In this document: piece after piece, positions 1-9,557 of the stretch | Position numbering within the stretch: position 1 is the stretch's first letter | Layout of the letters: the number at the start of each line of letters is the position of its first letter | DNA from: Dyadobacter fermentans | Lineage (GTDB): Bacteria; Bacteroidota; Bacteroidia; Cytophagales; Spirosomataceae | Assembly: GCF_019924045.1 (NCBI RefSeq) | Contig: NZ_JAHXBN010000006.1 | Span: forward strand, 186,001 to 250,000 | Direction of reading: 5' to 3' | DNA length: 64,000 nucleotides | Program-made: the position numbers and the translations under genes | Notes under the pieces: model-generated | What the model saw: only the letters and a program-made list of their open reading frames with translations | Database searches by the model: none | What the model was told of the DNA's origin: nothing

Positions 1-987
1 GCCTATATACGCAAGGTTGGGTAAAATCACTTCTTCATACAATGGCCGCAAGATTACATTCGGACTGAAACGCTCCGGATTGGTTTCTGCCAGCGCCAGT
101 AGTTCCGCTTCACTGAATTCCAGCTCGGTATTGAGCACCTTAAACACCTCTCCCTCGCGCACAATGCGTTCACGCAGGTTGTCGTCGAGGTAGAAGAAAT
201 TGATTTCGCGCGCGTGCAGGGGAGTGTGGTAGCCGAGCGCATTCAACCGGGAAGTGGTTTCTGTAACGATCTTCTCCGAAATGGAGTCTTTCAGTTCTTC
301 CTGAATGACCGGCAGGAAGTGCCGTTTCAAATCTGCATGGTCGGCATCGAGGCTGACCAGCCCGTAACGTCCGAAGAGCTCGTGCATATAACATCGCACG
401 GCGTCGGCTAATGTATTGTTTTCCAGATAAGCCTTAGCAAAAAGCAGCGGTTTATCCGGCAACTGCTTCAAAATACCTGCCAATTCCCTGGGATTCAGCT
501 TCCCTACGGCTCCTTTATGTTCGCCAGTCCACTTGTGCGTCTGCCCGAAAAGATGGAATGAAGCGATTTCTTCAAAATCATGGTCTTCCGTAGCCATCCA
601 ATAAAGCGGCACGAAATTGTACTCCGGATACTTCGCCTTTAATGCCTCCGCAAGTTTGATGATCGTGACGATCTTATAGATTATATACAGCGGGCCAGTG
701 AAGATATTCAGCTGGTGGCCGGTCGTTACAGTAAATGTATTCTCTTGTAGTAAAACCGAAAAATCGGGCAGGTAAGGCAGGCCGCGGTATTGCTTGGTGA
801 GCACATCCACCAGCGTTTTGCGCTTGTCGACAGAGAAGCCTTTTTTATTCAAAATAGCCTTTTCCGCATTCTCCAGTGTCGGGAAGATGCTGTAAAAAGA
901 TTCAAGCGTAGGTTTCTGATCGAGGTAATCGAGTAGTAATGCAGGAAACTGGCCTGTGGTACGCAGATCCACGGAATGCAAAGTCAT
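1..987 (-). CDS. bshC: Bacillithiol biosynthesis cysteine-adding enzyme BshC (3' part cut by window edge)
   Basis: BshC is assigned to the last step of bacillithiol synthesis, adding cysteine to glucosaminyl-malate in the cytoplasm. The reading frame is open from an ATG at 985-987 to base 1, giving 329 codons of a protein usually about 520-540 residues long, so the C-terminal part lies outside the window. Visible family signatures are the nucleotide-binding-like TGHQLNIFTGP segment near residue 90 and the MATEDHDFEEI segment that follows. The frame has no stop inside the window, so ORF callers that need one will miss it. The gene appears to stand alone, separated by a terminator from the acyl-CoA dehydrogenase upstream. 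Confidence is high because both signature segments are intact. Confidence 0.9.
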   Translation of the reverse strand, partial: MTLHSVDLRTTGQFPALLLDYLDQKPTLESFYSIFPTLENAEKAILNKKGFSVDKRKTLVDVLTKQYRGLPYLPDFSVLLQENTFTVTTGHQLNIFTGPLYIIYKIVTIIKLAEALKAKYPEYNFVPLYWMATEDHDFEEIASFHLFGQTHKWTGEHKGAVGKLNPRELAGILKQLPDKPLLFAKAYLENNTLADAVRCYMHELFGRYGLVSLDADHADLKRHFLPVIQEELKDSISEKIVTETTSRLNALGYHTPLHAREINFFYLDDNLRERIVREGEVFKVLNTELEFSEAELLALAETNPERFSPNVILRPLYEEVILPNLAYIG

Positions 988-1147
988 GAAAGGTGGTTTT
1001 TCAGTAGCTAGTAGAGAATCCAACGTATTTATTTTTGCTATTTGACTCAAAAAAGAAACCTACTATCTAACGAGAAAGGCGCCGTTTTTGGTTTCCCAAA
1101 ATTGCGCATTTTGACCGATAATCGAAAACCTTTTGCCAAGATACAAA

Positions 1148-1176
1148 AAAGCCGCATCTGAGTCAGATACGGCTTT
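1148..1176 (-). terminator. Rho-independent terminator after the acyl-CoA dehydrogenase gene
   Basis: A 14-base stem with one mismatch (AAAGCCGCATCTGA paired with TCAGATACGGCTTT) is followed on the minus strand by a run of T. It lies between the stop of the acyl-CoA dehydrogenase gene and bshC, both on the minus strand. Confidence 0.8.
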
Positions 1177-1238
1177 CAAACGTGTACATTTTGGTTTTCA
1201 GTTGTAGCAGGTTATTCGCCTGAGATATTTATGGTTTT

Positions 1239-3053
1239 TTAAAAGACATAGTCATTTTTGGCTATCAGCTCGTCGGCAATGCGGCGGCGTGCGTCTTTGA
1301 GGTTCATTGGTTCGATCTTCGTAAATCTTTTCAGTCCCATCAGCATTACACGGAGCTCATCGCTCTCGGCAAAGCTGGTAATGGCAGAACGACCGGCATT
1401 ATTCGCTTTTTCGACGGCGCGGTTCAGGTAAATAAGCGCTATATCCTTCTGCAATGCATTCGCCTCTTCGCCCAGCAGACCGATTCGTTTCTCCACCCGC
1501 AATAACACCGATTCGGCCACATAAATTTCAATTACCATATCCGCGAGGTTCATGATAATCTCCTGTTCCTCAGAAAGTTTCATCATAAACTTCTGTACCG
1601 CTGCACCGGCAACCATCAACGCGGCCTTTTTCAGGTTTTTGATCGCTTTTTTCTCCGCAGCAAACAACGTTTCGTCCTCATCGGAACTAAAATCGGGAAT
1701 CGATAAAATTTCCTTACCCACTGCCATGGCCGGCCCCATCAGGTCGAGCTGGCCTTTCATTGCGCGTTTCAGCAGCATATCCACCACCAACAGGCGGTTA
1801 ATCTCATTGGTACCTTCAAAAATCCGGTTGATCCGGCTATCGCGATAGGCGCGATCCATGGGAGCATCGGCCGAGAAACCCATCCCTCCATATACCTGTA
1901 CACCTTCGTCCACCACAAAATCCAGCACTTCCGACCCATGCACCTTCATGATCGCACACTCAATCGCAAATTCTTCCAGGGCCTTCAATTTCGCCTCGGC
2001 ATCGTTCATCCCCTTGTCCTTGAAGGCCTGGATGAGGTCATCTATATTTTGCCCTACCCGGTAAGCCGCCGATTCCGTCGCGAACATTCCGACCGCCATT
2101 TCAGCGAGTTTGTGCTTGATAGCGCCGAAATTGGCGATTGCGGTACCGAACTGCTTGCGCTCGTTGGCATATTGTATGGCCTGCGAAGCCACCCGTTTGG
2201 AGCCCCCCAGAGCTGCCGCAGCCAGCTTAATGCGGCCGATATTGAGGATATTAACCGCTATTTTAAACCCGTTACCGCGTTCGGAAAGCATATTTTCAAC
2301 CGGTACCAGGCAATCGTTAAAGAACAACTGACGCGTATCCGAGCCCTTGATGCCCATTTTGTGCTCGGGCTCGTTCATGGTAATGCCGCCGAATGACTTC
2401 TCGATGATGAATGCCGTGAGGTTTTTATCCGTCTCGCCATTTTCTTCGATTTTGGCAAAAACAATAAAAATATCCGCAAAACCACCATTCGTGATCCACA
2501 TCTTCTGACCATTGATCACATAATGCTGTCCGTCAGCGCTCAGTTTGGCTTTTGTTTTACCTGAGTTGGCGTCCGAACCCGAATCAGGCTCGGTGAGGCA
2601 ATACGCCGCTTTCCATTCGCCGGAGGCGAGTTTCGGCAGATATTGGGATTTCTGCGCTTCATTGCCATAATAGAGAATAGGGAGTGTCCCGATGCCCGTG
2701 TGCGCTGAAAGCGCCACCGAAAACGAATTGCCTGCTCCGGTCGCTTCCGCTACCAGCATGGAAGTATTGAAATTCATTCCAAAACCTCCGAACTCTTCCG
2801 GAACCGCCGTTCCCAACAAACCTAACTCACCTGCTTTATCCATCAATCCCGAAATCAATGCAGGACTTTTGGCCTGGTCGATTTCATCCAGATGCGGCCA
2901 AACTTCCTTCGAAAGGAAATCACGGCACGTGTCAGCGATCATGCGCTGCTCTTCATTGAATTCTTCCGGGATAAAAATCTGGTTCGCCAGGGTTTCCTTG
3001 ATCAGAAATTCACCTCCTTTGATGGACGTCTGGTTTACTGCTGCAACGGACAT
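1239..3053 (-). CDS. Acyl-CoA dehydrogenase, long form (604 aa)
   Basis: This FAD enzyme would catalyse the first step of fatty acid beta-oxidation, making trans-2-enoyl-CoA. The core runs from about residue 30 to 430. The acyl-CoA dehydrogenase signature YCLTEPDSGSD is at 151-161 and RKQFGTAIANFGAIKHK at about 299-315. IFEGTNEINR at 411-420 carries the expected catalytic glutamate, E413. About 180 further residues form the helical extension of the VLCAD/ACAD9-like long enzymes, which is common in Bacteroidota. The start chosen lies downstream of a candidate -7 box at 3115-3122. Two copies of a palindrome upstream, also found before the thiolase gene at 8335-9513, suggest shared control of beta-oxidation. 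The exact chain-length preference cannot be read from sequence. Confidence 0.92.
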   Translation of the reverse strand: MSVAAVNQTSIKGGEFLIKETLANQIFIPEEFNEEQRMIADTCRDFLSKEVWPHLDEIDQAKSPALISGLMDKAGELGLLGTAVPEEFGGFGMNFNTSMLVAEATGAGNSFSVALSAHTGIGTLPILYYGNEAQKSQYLPKLASGEWKAAYCLTEPDSGSDANSGKTKAKLSADGQHYVINGQKMWITNGGFADIFIVFAKIEENGETDKNLTAFIIEKSFGGITMNEPEHKMGIKGSDTRQLFFNDCLVPVENMLSERGNGFKIAVNILNIGRIKLAAAALGGSKRVASQAIQYANERKQFGTAIANFGAIKHKLAEMAVGMFATESAAYRVGQNIDDLIQAFKDKGMNDAEAKLKALEEFAIECAIMKVHGSEVLDFVVDEGVQVYGGMGFSADAPMDRAYRDSRINRIFEGTNEINRLLVVDMLLKRAMKGQLDLMGPAMAVGKEILSIPDFSSDEDETLFAAEKKAIKNLKKAALMVAGAAVQKFMMKLSEEQEIIMNLADMVIEIYVAESVLLRVEKRIGLLGEEANALQKDIALIYLNRAVEKANNAGRSAITSFAESDELRVMLMGLKRFTKIEPMNLKDARRRIADELIAKNDYVF

Positions 3054-3084
3054 ATCTGAATGCGGGTTAGTCGGAAAAGTATTG

Positions 3085-3151
3085 AGTATGCTTGCATACT
3101 ATTAGCGATTGATGCAAATATAGCCCATAAAAATTATTATGCAAGCATACT
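3085..3151 (-). promoter_or_regulatory. Two palindromic operators flanking the promoter of the acyl-CoA dehydrogenase gene
   Basis: A perfect palindrome, AGTATGC-TT-GCATACT, lies at 3085-3100. A second copy with one changed base in one half, ATTATGC-AA-GCATACT, lies at 3136-3151. Between them on the minus strand is TATATTTG (3115-3122), which fits the Bacteroidota -7 consensus TAnnTTTG. Bound repressor would therefore bracket the -7 box. A third copy precedes the thiolase gene. The spacing and symmetry suit a TetR-family dimer, but the regulator is not in this window. Confidence 0.65.
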
Positions 3152-3169
3152 ATTGTCAAAATAAATGAA

Positions 3170-3196
3170 AATGACCGCCCTCCACGGACGGTCATT
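3170..3196 (-). terminator. Terminator-like stem after the secreted glycosidase-like gene
   Basis: AATGACCGCCC pairs with GGACGGTCATT with one mismatch and a short loop, just past the stop codon at 3219. The T-rich tract on the minus strand is only moderate, so termination strength is uncertain. Confidence 0.6.
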
Positions 3197-3218
3197 CATG
3201 GTGCAGTGTAAGTATCTG

Positions 3219-6125
3219 CTACTTCTTGAAAATCCTGAATTGTTTCACCAGCTCTCCGTTGTTTTCTACTCTGATAAAATAGATCCCTGAGGACAACCCG
3301 ATCGCATCCAGGTCCAGGTTTGCGAGCTCGTCGGACACCTTTACGAGCGACCCGGGAATAGGCTTTCGCTTGCCCGCTACCGTGACAATCTCCCAACTCA
3401 GGTTGTCGCCCGGCTGGTATTCGGGGAGTTTGATATTGACAATGCTTTCCACCGGGTTCGGATAAAACGCCCAGTCTTCCATGTTTTTGCTGATATTGAC
3501 CTTATCTCCGGCCGAAATACCGAACTCGATGGAATTCGTCACCACGGCGGAGTCCTCCTTAAATGCGGTAACCGTCAGCGTATACCTTCCCACATAAGGG
3601 GCAAAGCCGGAAGCATCTTCATACAAGGCGTATGGGAAAATCGCCGTCGTCGCTTTTCTGCGGAAAGGACCATTAAGGTCAAAGGAAACTTTGTCGTACT
3701 CGAAATTTCCGTAAGCATACATATTCAATTTCGAAGGCAGGGAATCGTATGGGATCACATCATCCCCTGACAATTTCCTGATCACGCGCTGATCCACTTT
3801 ACTGCCGCCCTGTACAAGTTCAAAACGGAGCTCAGGGGTTTGTACCAGCAATACCAGCGGGATTTCCACGTAGGCGCCCGCGTTGTCGTACGCGCGGATG
3901 ATCAGCCGGTACTCCCCCTCTTCGGTGGGTGTTCCCGAAAATTCATTGAGGGCAAACGTAAGCCATGAAGGCCGGTTTTGTACGGTAACCGACGAAATGT
4001 AGCCATCCGCGTCACCGAAAATGTTGGTGGGCAGAATGTAGTTGAACGGCATGTTGATCTGCGCATATTTTGTAGGCAAACCGCTCGTAGCGAATGGCGG
4101 TGAGTTCAAAAACTGCGGCTCCACGACTTTAACCGTAAAATAGGTTTCCACAAACGCATTCAGATCGTCATATGCTTTGAGGATAATACGGTAGTCGCCC
4201 AGTTTGGTAGGCGTGCCGCTTAATACTCCATTCGAAAACGTCAGCCAGGATGGCAGTTCGCTGGCCTCTACTTTGGTAATGCTTCCATCCGGATCGACAA
4301 ATGCGGTTTTGGGAATGGTAATGGTAAACGGCTTATCCACCGCCACCAACTGGTTCGAGAAATTGCTATCGACGGTCGGCGGTTTGTTCGCATTCTCGCG
4401 GGTATCCACGCGAATCGTAAAAAAAGCTTCCGCCGAACCGCCCTCGTCGTCGATCCCCTTTACTGAAATGCGGTAGTCGCCGAGCGTCGTGGGCCTTCCC
4501 CTCAAGACGCCGTTCTCGTAGCGCAGCCAGGCGGGTAACGCGCCCACGTCCACACGAACGATCTTGCCATCCACATCCGAGAAGGTATCGATAGGAAGCC
4601 GGTATTCGAAATCTTTGTTGACCGGAATGATCTGCATCGGCACCGGCCTGAAAACGTAAGGCATGTTGTTGGACGCGTCATCCCAATAGCTGGGCGATAA
4701 AATATCCTCGATCAAACGAATCCGGATAGGACGCGGTTTCGCCGGATCGGCATAGGCACGTTTGGCCCATTCATCGTAAATCACCCCTTGTGCGCCGCCT
4801 TTTTCGGTCGCTGCCGACAAGCGGTACGACACTGAATCGGCGTACACGATAGGCGTCATGGGTTTGTTCAACCAGGTAACTGCGCCCTGCCTCAAAAAGC
4901 CTTCGGCTCTGGCCATCTGGTCTTTTGTCGAAATCACCGCGGCCACCACATTCGCTCCGTGCTCGAAGTTCTCGTTGATTTGCTTCATATGGGCGGCATT
5001 ATCAAGGTACGAGCTCACAAAGAGCTCATTGGCCGTGATAAAACCCGCAGGTGCGTCACTTTTCAGAATATCCACCGACCACCGGTGATCGTGCGCGGCC
5101 AGGTTGTCGTTAACCTTGATACCGTCCGTTTTTTCGTTGAGATCGCGAAAACCCAATGTACCCCGCGTGGCTGACTGCCCATCGAATACCGAACCGTAAT
5201 CCGACACATATTTAATGCCCGGATCGACGCCTTTGACTGCCGCCACCATTTGCTCGGTAAACCTTTTGAGCATCATATGGCGATAGATATACCAGTCCTT
5301 TCCATAACGCTGGCGGAACGAAAGGTTGGGCTCCCACGCAGTTGCCGGTGGATTAGCCTCATCGAACGACTTGAAAGTCATCCCCCACAGGTAATTGATC
5401 CGCTCTATCTTTTTGTATTTTCCTTTAACAAATTCCTTAAAACCCTTCACCATGGAAGGAGAATAGTCGTAAACAGCCGCGTTTTCCTTACCGTTTTCAA
5501 TCAAACCGCCGCCATACTCGCCTTCCTGCGTACCCGTGCAGGTCACCGACACGTACAGCAACTTCTTCTCTGTCTGCAAATACTTGTAATGGTTCATTAC
5601 CTCTTTCACGAAGGCAACTCCCTTATCCAGAATAGGTTGGTTATCAAATCCAAAAAAAGTATCCTCGTAACCACTGAGCAGGGGCTTGCCCGAATGGCTG
5701 AACTGGCTGTCGGAAACATCCCAGAAACCTTTGATGCGCGTGCTGTGCCGGCCAAGGTGAATGCGCAATGCCACCTTCATGCCCAGATCCGTCGCAATTT
5801 TGATTTGCTGATCGTACTTGGCCCATTGCGGTTTATCGGTAGGCGAATTCAGATAGATTTTGTCCCAGGGAATAGTAATGTACACCGCATTGAGCCCGTA
5901 ACTCTTTGCCGATCGGATCAGATCCGGCTCCGGACCAATATCGTCCGGGTTGGTGAGGTTCAGGAGCATCAGCGCAAGATAGCGCTGGTTATCTGTTTCG
6001 GTAGTTCTTTGCGGACTTTGTGCCGATACAGGACCGGCCCATGCGAAGACGGCCAGCAACAAGGCAATACGGGTCAAAAACTTACACGCGCACGTAGAAT
6101 TGAGCATACTAACGGGTTTTGTCAA
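3219..6125 (-). CDS. Secreted TIM-barrel glycosidase-like protein with three Ig-like repeats and a T9SS sorting domain
   Basis: The 968-residue product has a Sec signal (LTRIALLLAVFAWAGPVSAQ, with Met7 at 6107 as a likely alternative start). An N-terminal region of about 450 residues resembles the (beta/alpha)8 barrels of GH42/GH2-like hydrolases. TGTQEGEYGGG and ITANELFVSS each offer a candidate acidic residue. Three putative Ig-like (He_PIG) repeats follow at about 500-800; each contains a D.DG..... .LP.WL motif and a G.P...G.Y.I pattern. The C-terminal 80 residues (FYPNPV.....G.YF.R......FRIFKK) form a type-A sorting domain, so it is probably exported by T9SS to the cell surface. It is the last gene of a unit with two glycosyltransferases, overlapping the upstream one by 17 bases, which suggests action on a surface glycan. 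The substrate is unknown. Confidence 0.75.
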   Translation of the reverse strand: MTKPVSMLNSTCACKFLTRIALLLAVFAWAGPVSAQSPQRTTETDNQRYLALMLLNLTNPDDIGPEPDLIRSAKSYGLNAVYITIPWDKIYLNSPTDKPQWAKYDQQIKIATDLGMKVALRIHLGRHSTRIKGFWDVSDSQFSHSGKPLLSGYEDTFFGFDNQPILDKGVAFVKEVMNHYKYLQTEKKLLYVSVTCTGTQEGEYGGGLIENGKENAAVYDYSPSMVKGFKEFVKGKYKKIERINYLWGMTFKSFDEANPPATAWEPNLSFRQRYGKDWYIYRHMMLKRFTEQMVAAVKGVDPGIKYVSDYGSVFDGQSATRGTLGFRDLNEKTDGIKVNDNLAAHDHRWSVDILKSDAPAGFITANELFVSSYLDNAAHMKQINENFEHGANVVAAVISTKDQMARAEGFLRQGAVTWLNKPMTPIVYADSVSYRLSAATEKGGAQGVIYDEWAKRAYADPAKPRPIRIRLIEDILSPSYWDDASNNMPYVFRPVPMQIIPVNKDFEYRLPIDTFSDVDGKIVRVDVGALPAWLRYENGVLRGRPTTLGDYRISVKGIDDEGGSAEAFFTIRVDTRENANKPPTVDSNFSNQLVAVDKPFTITIPKTAFVDPDGSITKVEASELPSWLTFSNGVLSGTPTKLGDYRIILKAYDDLNAFVETYFTVKVVEPQFLNSPPFATSGLPTKYAQINMPFNYILPTNIFGDADGYISSVTVQNRPSWLTFALNEFSGTPTEEGEYRLIIRAYDNAGAYVEIPLVLLVQTPELRFELVQGGSKVDQRVIRKLSGDDVIPYDSLPSKLNMYAYGNFEYDKVSFDLNGPFRRKATTAIFPYALYEDASGFAPYVGRYTLTVTAFKEDSAVVTNSIEFGISAGDKVNISKNMEDWAFYPNPVESIVNIKLPEYQPGDNLSWEIVTVAGKRKPIPGSLVKVSDELANLDLDAIGLSSGIYFIRVENNGELVKQFRIFKK

Positions 6126-7224
6126 TTAATTCGATCCACTCATTATATCCGTTTTCCACATTGAACCGGCTCGCTACTTCGATGCTCCGGGCACTGTCAG
6201 TTTTGATTTCACCATTCATCAACGACCGCATGGCTGCGACCATTTGTCTGACGCTCAGATCCTCCGTAACGACACCCATGCCATCCTTGACAAACTCGGA
6301 AACACCCCCGGAAGGAAATGCAACAATAGGCTTACCCAGCAACGCAGCTTCTATCATCACCAGTGGAAAAGGGTCCTGCCGTGAGGTAAGCAGAAAACCA
6401 TTTCCCATATTAAGATAGGCATAATAATCTTCTTTCTGCTTCCCGGTCAGGTGAATTTTGGTTGCCGACGTGTTGTTAGCGCAGCGTTGTTCGGTGTAAT
6501 ACACCAATCCGTCGTCGATCGTTGCACCTACCCACACCAGATGCACCCGCGGGTCATTCACTTCCGCGGCAATATCGGGCAGCATATCGAAACCCTTGCG
6601 CTCCGAGGTCATTCCCGACAATATCCAAACAAAAGCATCGGCCGGGATGCCGAGCTTTTTCCGTAGTTCGGCGGAACGGTTATCGTCTTTTTTTACCAGG
6701 GAAGGGTCAATAAATGAGTAAAGCAGCCCTACGTTTTTCCCACCGGCGTCTTTCAATGAATCGCAAGTAGTTTGCGAGCAGCCTATGAGCAGCTCCGAGT
6801 AATCTACAATGCTCTTAAAATCGGGCGCACTCAAGTACGCGTATGTGAGCGGCATTTCGTGGAAATGGGTAATCACTTTTATTCCAAATTCCTTTGCCAC
6901 TACGATTGTCTCGGGGATCATCGTCGTATTCACATACCAGAAATCCGCCTGGAAACTTTTGGCCAGTTTTCTTAATGCCCTCAGCGTTGGATTAATGCCG
7001 AGGTGGAAGGAAATTTTCTCGATTGTATTGAATTTGCGCGGGGCAATATGAACGGGAATGTCCTGGGGAAACTCGGCAAGCAGCTCACCATTCGCGAAAC
7101 TGACGATACCGACGTCGAACCGCGAGCGGTCTATTTTTTTCAAAATGTACAACAGCATCATTTCCGATCCTGTCCGTGTGGCATAGGGCGTAAAAAAGAG
7201 GATTCTCTTCTTGGATTGATTCAT
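6109..7224 (-). CDS. Glycosyltransferase family 4 (GT-B fold)
   Basis: This cytoplasmic or membrane-associated enzyme would transfer a sugar from an activated donor to a growing glycan. The 371 residues begin with the Rossmann pattern KKRILFFTPYATRTGSEMML. They end with the GT4 donor-binding region: GFLLTSRQDPFPLVMIEAALLGKPIVAF followed by SGGVSEFV, with the conserved E-x7-E type spacing. The start ATG overlaps the stop of the upstream glycosyltransferase by four bases (ATGA), so the two are translationally coupled. The downstream secreted protein overlaps its 3' end. Donor and acceptor cannot be inferred. Confidence 0.88.
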   Translation of the reverse strand: MNQSKKRILFFTPYATRTGSEMMLLYILKKIDRSRFDVGIVSFANGELLAEFPQDIPVHIAPRKFNTIEKISFHLGINPTLRALRKLAKSFQADFWYVNTTMIPETIVVAKEFGIKVITHFHEMPLTYAYLSAPDFKSIVDYSELLIGCSQTTCDSLKDAGGKNVGLLYSFIDPSLVKKDDNRSAELRKKLGIPADAFVWILSGMTSERKGFDMLPDIAAEVNDPRVHLVWVGATIDDGLVYYTEQRCANNTSATKIHLTGKQKEDYYAYLNMGNGFLLTSRQDPFPLVMIEAALLGKPIVAFPSGGVSEFVKDGMGVVTEDLSVRQMVAAMRSLMNGEIKTDSARSIEVASRFNVENGYNEWIELIDKTR

Positions 7225-8228
7225 GCAGAGGCAGTTAAGAGGTCGATGTTCTCCTGGGGCTTGATTTTGTACAACCCCTCCCGGAGGAACAGCGTTTTCC
7301 AGAAATATTTTAAAAGAACGCGTGTCTTCCTTACATATATATGTTGCGTGCGAAGTTCCGAGAACGGATTTCCGCTTTTTCTTAAATTAAACAGCATTTT
7401 CCATCCGTAAACCACCGGCACCATGATAATGTAATGCAGGATGAGCATGACGTACTGCAAAATGCCGTACTGCTTCCTTACCCAAAGGAAATTGGACACC
7501 TGCATTTGGGTACTGAACCGGTTGATCCACGAAATATGCGTCCGCCGGAACGGATTGTTGTTTTCCAAGTGGATAAAAGTACAATCCTGAAAATAACACA
7601 GCTTCCCGAGCTTTCCCAACCTGCCCGACCATTCCACATCTTCGCCGTACATGAAAAACTCCTTGCTGAAACCACCTGTCTTTTCGAAACCTTCCCTTCT
7701 TACAAACATAAATGCCCCTACGAGCCAATCATGCTGATCGGGGTCCGAGTAGACCGGCTCTGGATAAAGTTTGTTAACGACCTTATCTACCAGACCGCTT
7801 GGAGGAAGTATGAAAAACGTCTTCCGGAATTCGTTGAAGCTCCGGTAGAAGGGCATCGGGGTGCCATCGGGGTAATATTGCAATGCGCCGCAAGCGATAA
7901 TATCGAGCCGCTCGTTCATCCGATGAAAGCACCGTCCGATCACATTGTCGGTCAGCAGTGTATCGGCGTTCAATAGCAGCAGGTATTTCCCTCTGGCGAT
8001 TTCCATCCCGCGGTTGTTGGCGATACCAAAACCCGCATTGTACTCCATATCGATCCACCGCACTTCGGGATGAGCCTCCCTCACCAACGCACCACCGCCA
8101 TTTACCGGATCATTGTCTACTACTATTACCTCGAAGGTTACTCCGGAAGTAAACCGTTTGATCGAATCTAAGCAATTGATAATGAGTTGAGGCGTCCTGT
8201 AATTAATGATAATAATGGATACATCCAT
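7221..8228 (-). CDS. Glycosyltransferase family 2 (GT-A fold)
   Basis: The start is placed at the ATG that gives MDVSIIIINYRTPQLI, because the typical GT2 beta-strand begins there; a longer frame upstream adds 21 residues unlike the family. Visible GT2 features are VVDNDPVNGG, the LLLNADTLL DxD-like motif, and the acceptor-side FFMYGEDVEWSGRL segment typical of rhamnosyltransferase-like members. The C-terminal part has a hydrophobic stretch (ILQYVMLILHYIIMVPVVYGW) that could anchor it to the inner membrane. It is the first gene of the three-gene glycan unit, and its stop overlaps the next start by four bases. Confidence 0.88.
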   Translation of the reverse strand: MDVSIIIINYRTPQLIINCLDSIKRFTSGVTFEVIVVDNDPVNGGGALVREAHPEVRWIDMEYNAGFGIANNRGMEIARGKYLLLLNADTLLTDNVIGRCFHRMNERLDIIACGALQYYPDGTPMPFYRSFNEFRKTFFILPPSGLVDKVVNKLYPEPVYSDPDQHDWLVGAFMFVRREGFEKTGGFSKEFFMYGEDVEWSGRLGKLGKLCYFQDCTFIHLENNNPFRRTHISWINRFSTQMQVSNFLWVRKQYGILQYVMLILHYIIMVPVVYGWKMLFNLRKSGNPFSELRTQHIYVRKTRVLLKYFWKTLFLREGLYKIKPQENIDLLTASA

Positions 8229-8267
8229 GAAAGCGGGCGTGCATGATGAAAGGGCAAAAATAAAAAA

Positions 8268-8301
8268 TCTCCCCGGAAGATGGGTAACCATTCCGGGGAG
8301 A
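8268..8301 (-). terminator. Rho-independent terminator after the thiolase gene
   Basis: An 11-bp perfect stem (TCTCCCCGGAA / TTCCGGGGAGA) is followed on the minus strand by ATTTTTTATTTTT. It lies 34 bases past the thiolase stop codon and separates the thiolase from the glycosyltransferase unit. Confidence 0.88.
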
Positions 8302-8334
8302 CCTTTAAAATCAAGTCGATTGTTAGTCTACGGC

Positions 8335-9513
8335 CTAATTCAGCCTTTCATAAATGCCTGCAACACCCTGGCCGCCTCCTACACAAGCCGTTACCATGCC
8401 ATATTTCTGGTCGCGGCGCTTCATTTCGTTGAAAAGTTGCACCGAAAGCCTGGCGCCCGTCGAGCCTAATGCGTGCCCTAATGCAATGGCGCCGCCGTTC
8501 GGGTTCACGATCGCGGGGTCGATGCCCAGTTCCTGGATCACCGCCAACGATTGCGCCGCAAAAGCCTCATTCAATTCCACTTGCTGGATGTCCCCAAGTT
8601 TCAAACCGGCTTGTTTCAAGGCAAGCGGTACAGCGGCTACGGGACCGATGCCCATAATGCGGGGGTCCACGCCCGCAGTCGCGTACGACATCATGCGCGC
8701 GATGGGTTTCAGGCCCAGCTCATTCACCAGTCTTTCCGACATAACCAGCACAAATGCGGCGCCATCCGAAGTTTGGGAAGAGTTCCCGGCCGTTACCGAG
8801 CCCCCCGCAGCAAAAACGGGTTTCAGTTTATTCAATGCATCCACAGTCGTATCCGCACGTGGGCCTTCGTCCTGGCTGATCACCGTTTCCTTCGTTTTTT
8901 TCTTGCCGGAAGCCTGGTCGAAATACGTTTCTTTCACGGTTACCGGCACAATGCCGTCCGCAAACCAGCCTTCCCTCTGTGCACGGAGCGCTTTTTGGTG
9001 TGATTGGAATGAAAATTCATCCTGCGCTTCGCGACTGATGTTGAAATCCTTCGCTACCTGCTCAGCGGTGAGGCCCATGCTGAGGTAGTAATCGGGATTG
9101 GTATGGGCTATTTCGTAGTTCAATGCGGTTTTCCAGCCCATTGTAGGCACCAGCGACATCGACTCCGTACCTCCCGCGATAATGCATTCGGCCATTCCGG
9201 CGTGAATTTTCGCCGACGCCATGGCGATCGCCTCCACACCCGAACCGCAATACCGATTGATCGTAATCCCGGACACATTCTTAGGCAACGAAAGCAATGC
9301 CACATACCGGCCCATTTGCATGCCCTGCTCGGCCTCAGGCACCGCATTACCCACAATCACATCATCCACACGGGTCGGGTCGAGCTGCGGGGTTTGTTCC
9401 AGCAAATGCTTGATCACCGTTGCACCGAGGTCGTCGGGACGTGTAAACCGGAACCCGCCTCTCGGCGCCTTACCCACCGCGGTGCGATAGCCCGCAACAA
9501 TGTATGCGTTCAT
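8335..9513 (-). CDS. Acetyl-CoA C-acyltransferase (3-ketoacyl-CoA thiolase)
   Basis: This enzyme would carry out thiolytic cleavage of 3-ketoacyl-CoA, the last step of beta-oxidation. The 392-residue length is normal for the family. All catalytic residues are visible: nucleophile C89 in NRYCGSGVEA, H347 in GGAIALGHALGSTGAR, and C377 in TACVGGGQG. The NEAFAAQSLAV signature is also present. A biosynthetic acetyl-CoA acetyltransferase role is possible from sequence alone. However, the gene shares an upstream palindrome with the acyl-CoA dehydrogenase gene, which favours a degradative role. It is followed by its own terminator. Confidence 0.93.
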   Translation of the reverse strand: MNAYIVAGYRTAVGKAPRGGFRFTRPDDLGATVIKHLLEQTPQLDPTRVDDVIVGNAVPEAEQGMQMGRYVALLSLPKNVSGITINRYCGSGVEAIAMASAKIHAGMAECIIAGGTESMSLVPTMGWKTALNYEIAHTNPDYYLSMGLTAEQVAKDFNISREAQDEFSFQSHQKALRAQREGWFADGIVPVTVKETYFDQASGKKKTKETVISQDEGPRADTTVDALNKLKPVFAAGGSVTAGNSSQTSDGAAFVLVMSERLVNELGLKPIARMMSYATAGVDPRIMGIGPVAAVPLALKQAGLKLGDIQQVELNEAFAAQSLAVIQELGIDPAIVNPNGGAIALGHALGSTGARLSVQLFNEMKRRDQKYGMVTACVGGGQGVAGIYERLN

Positions 9514-9557
9514 ATTGGATCTGTTTTTGAAATCAGTTCTAGCAGGTTTTTCTATTT

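Noticed and set aside
5250..6164. 304-codon plus-strand frame.
   Set aside because: It is the reverse shadow of the secreted glycosidase-like gene, with no domain pattern.
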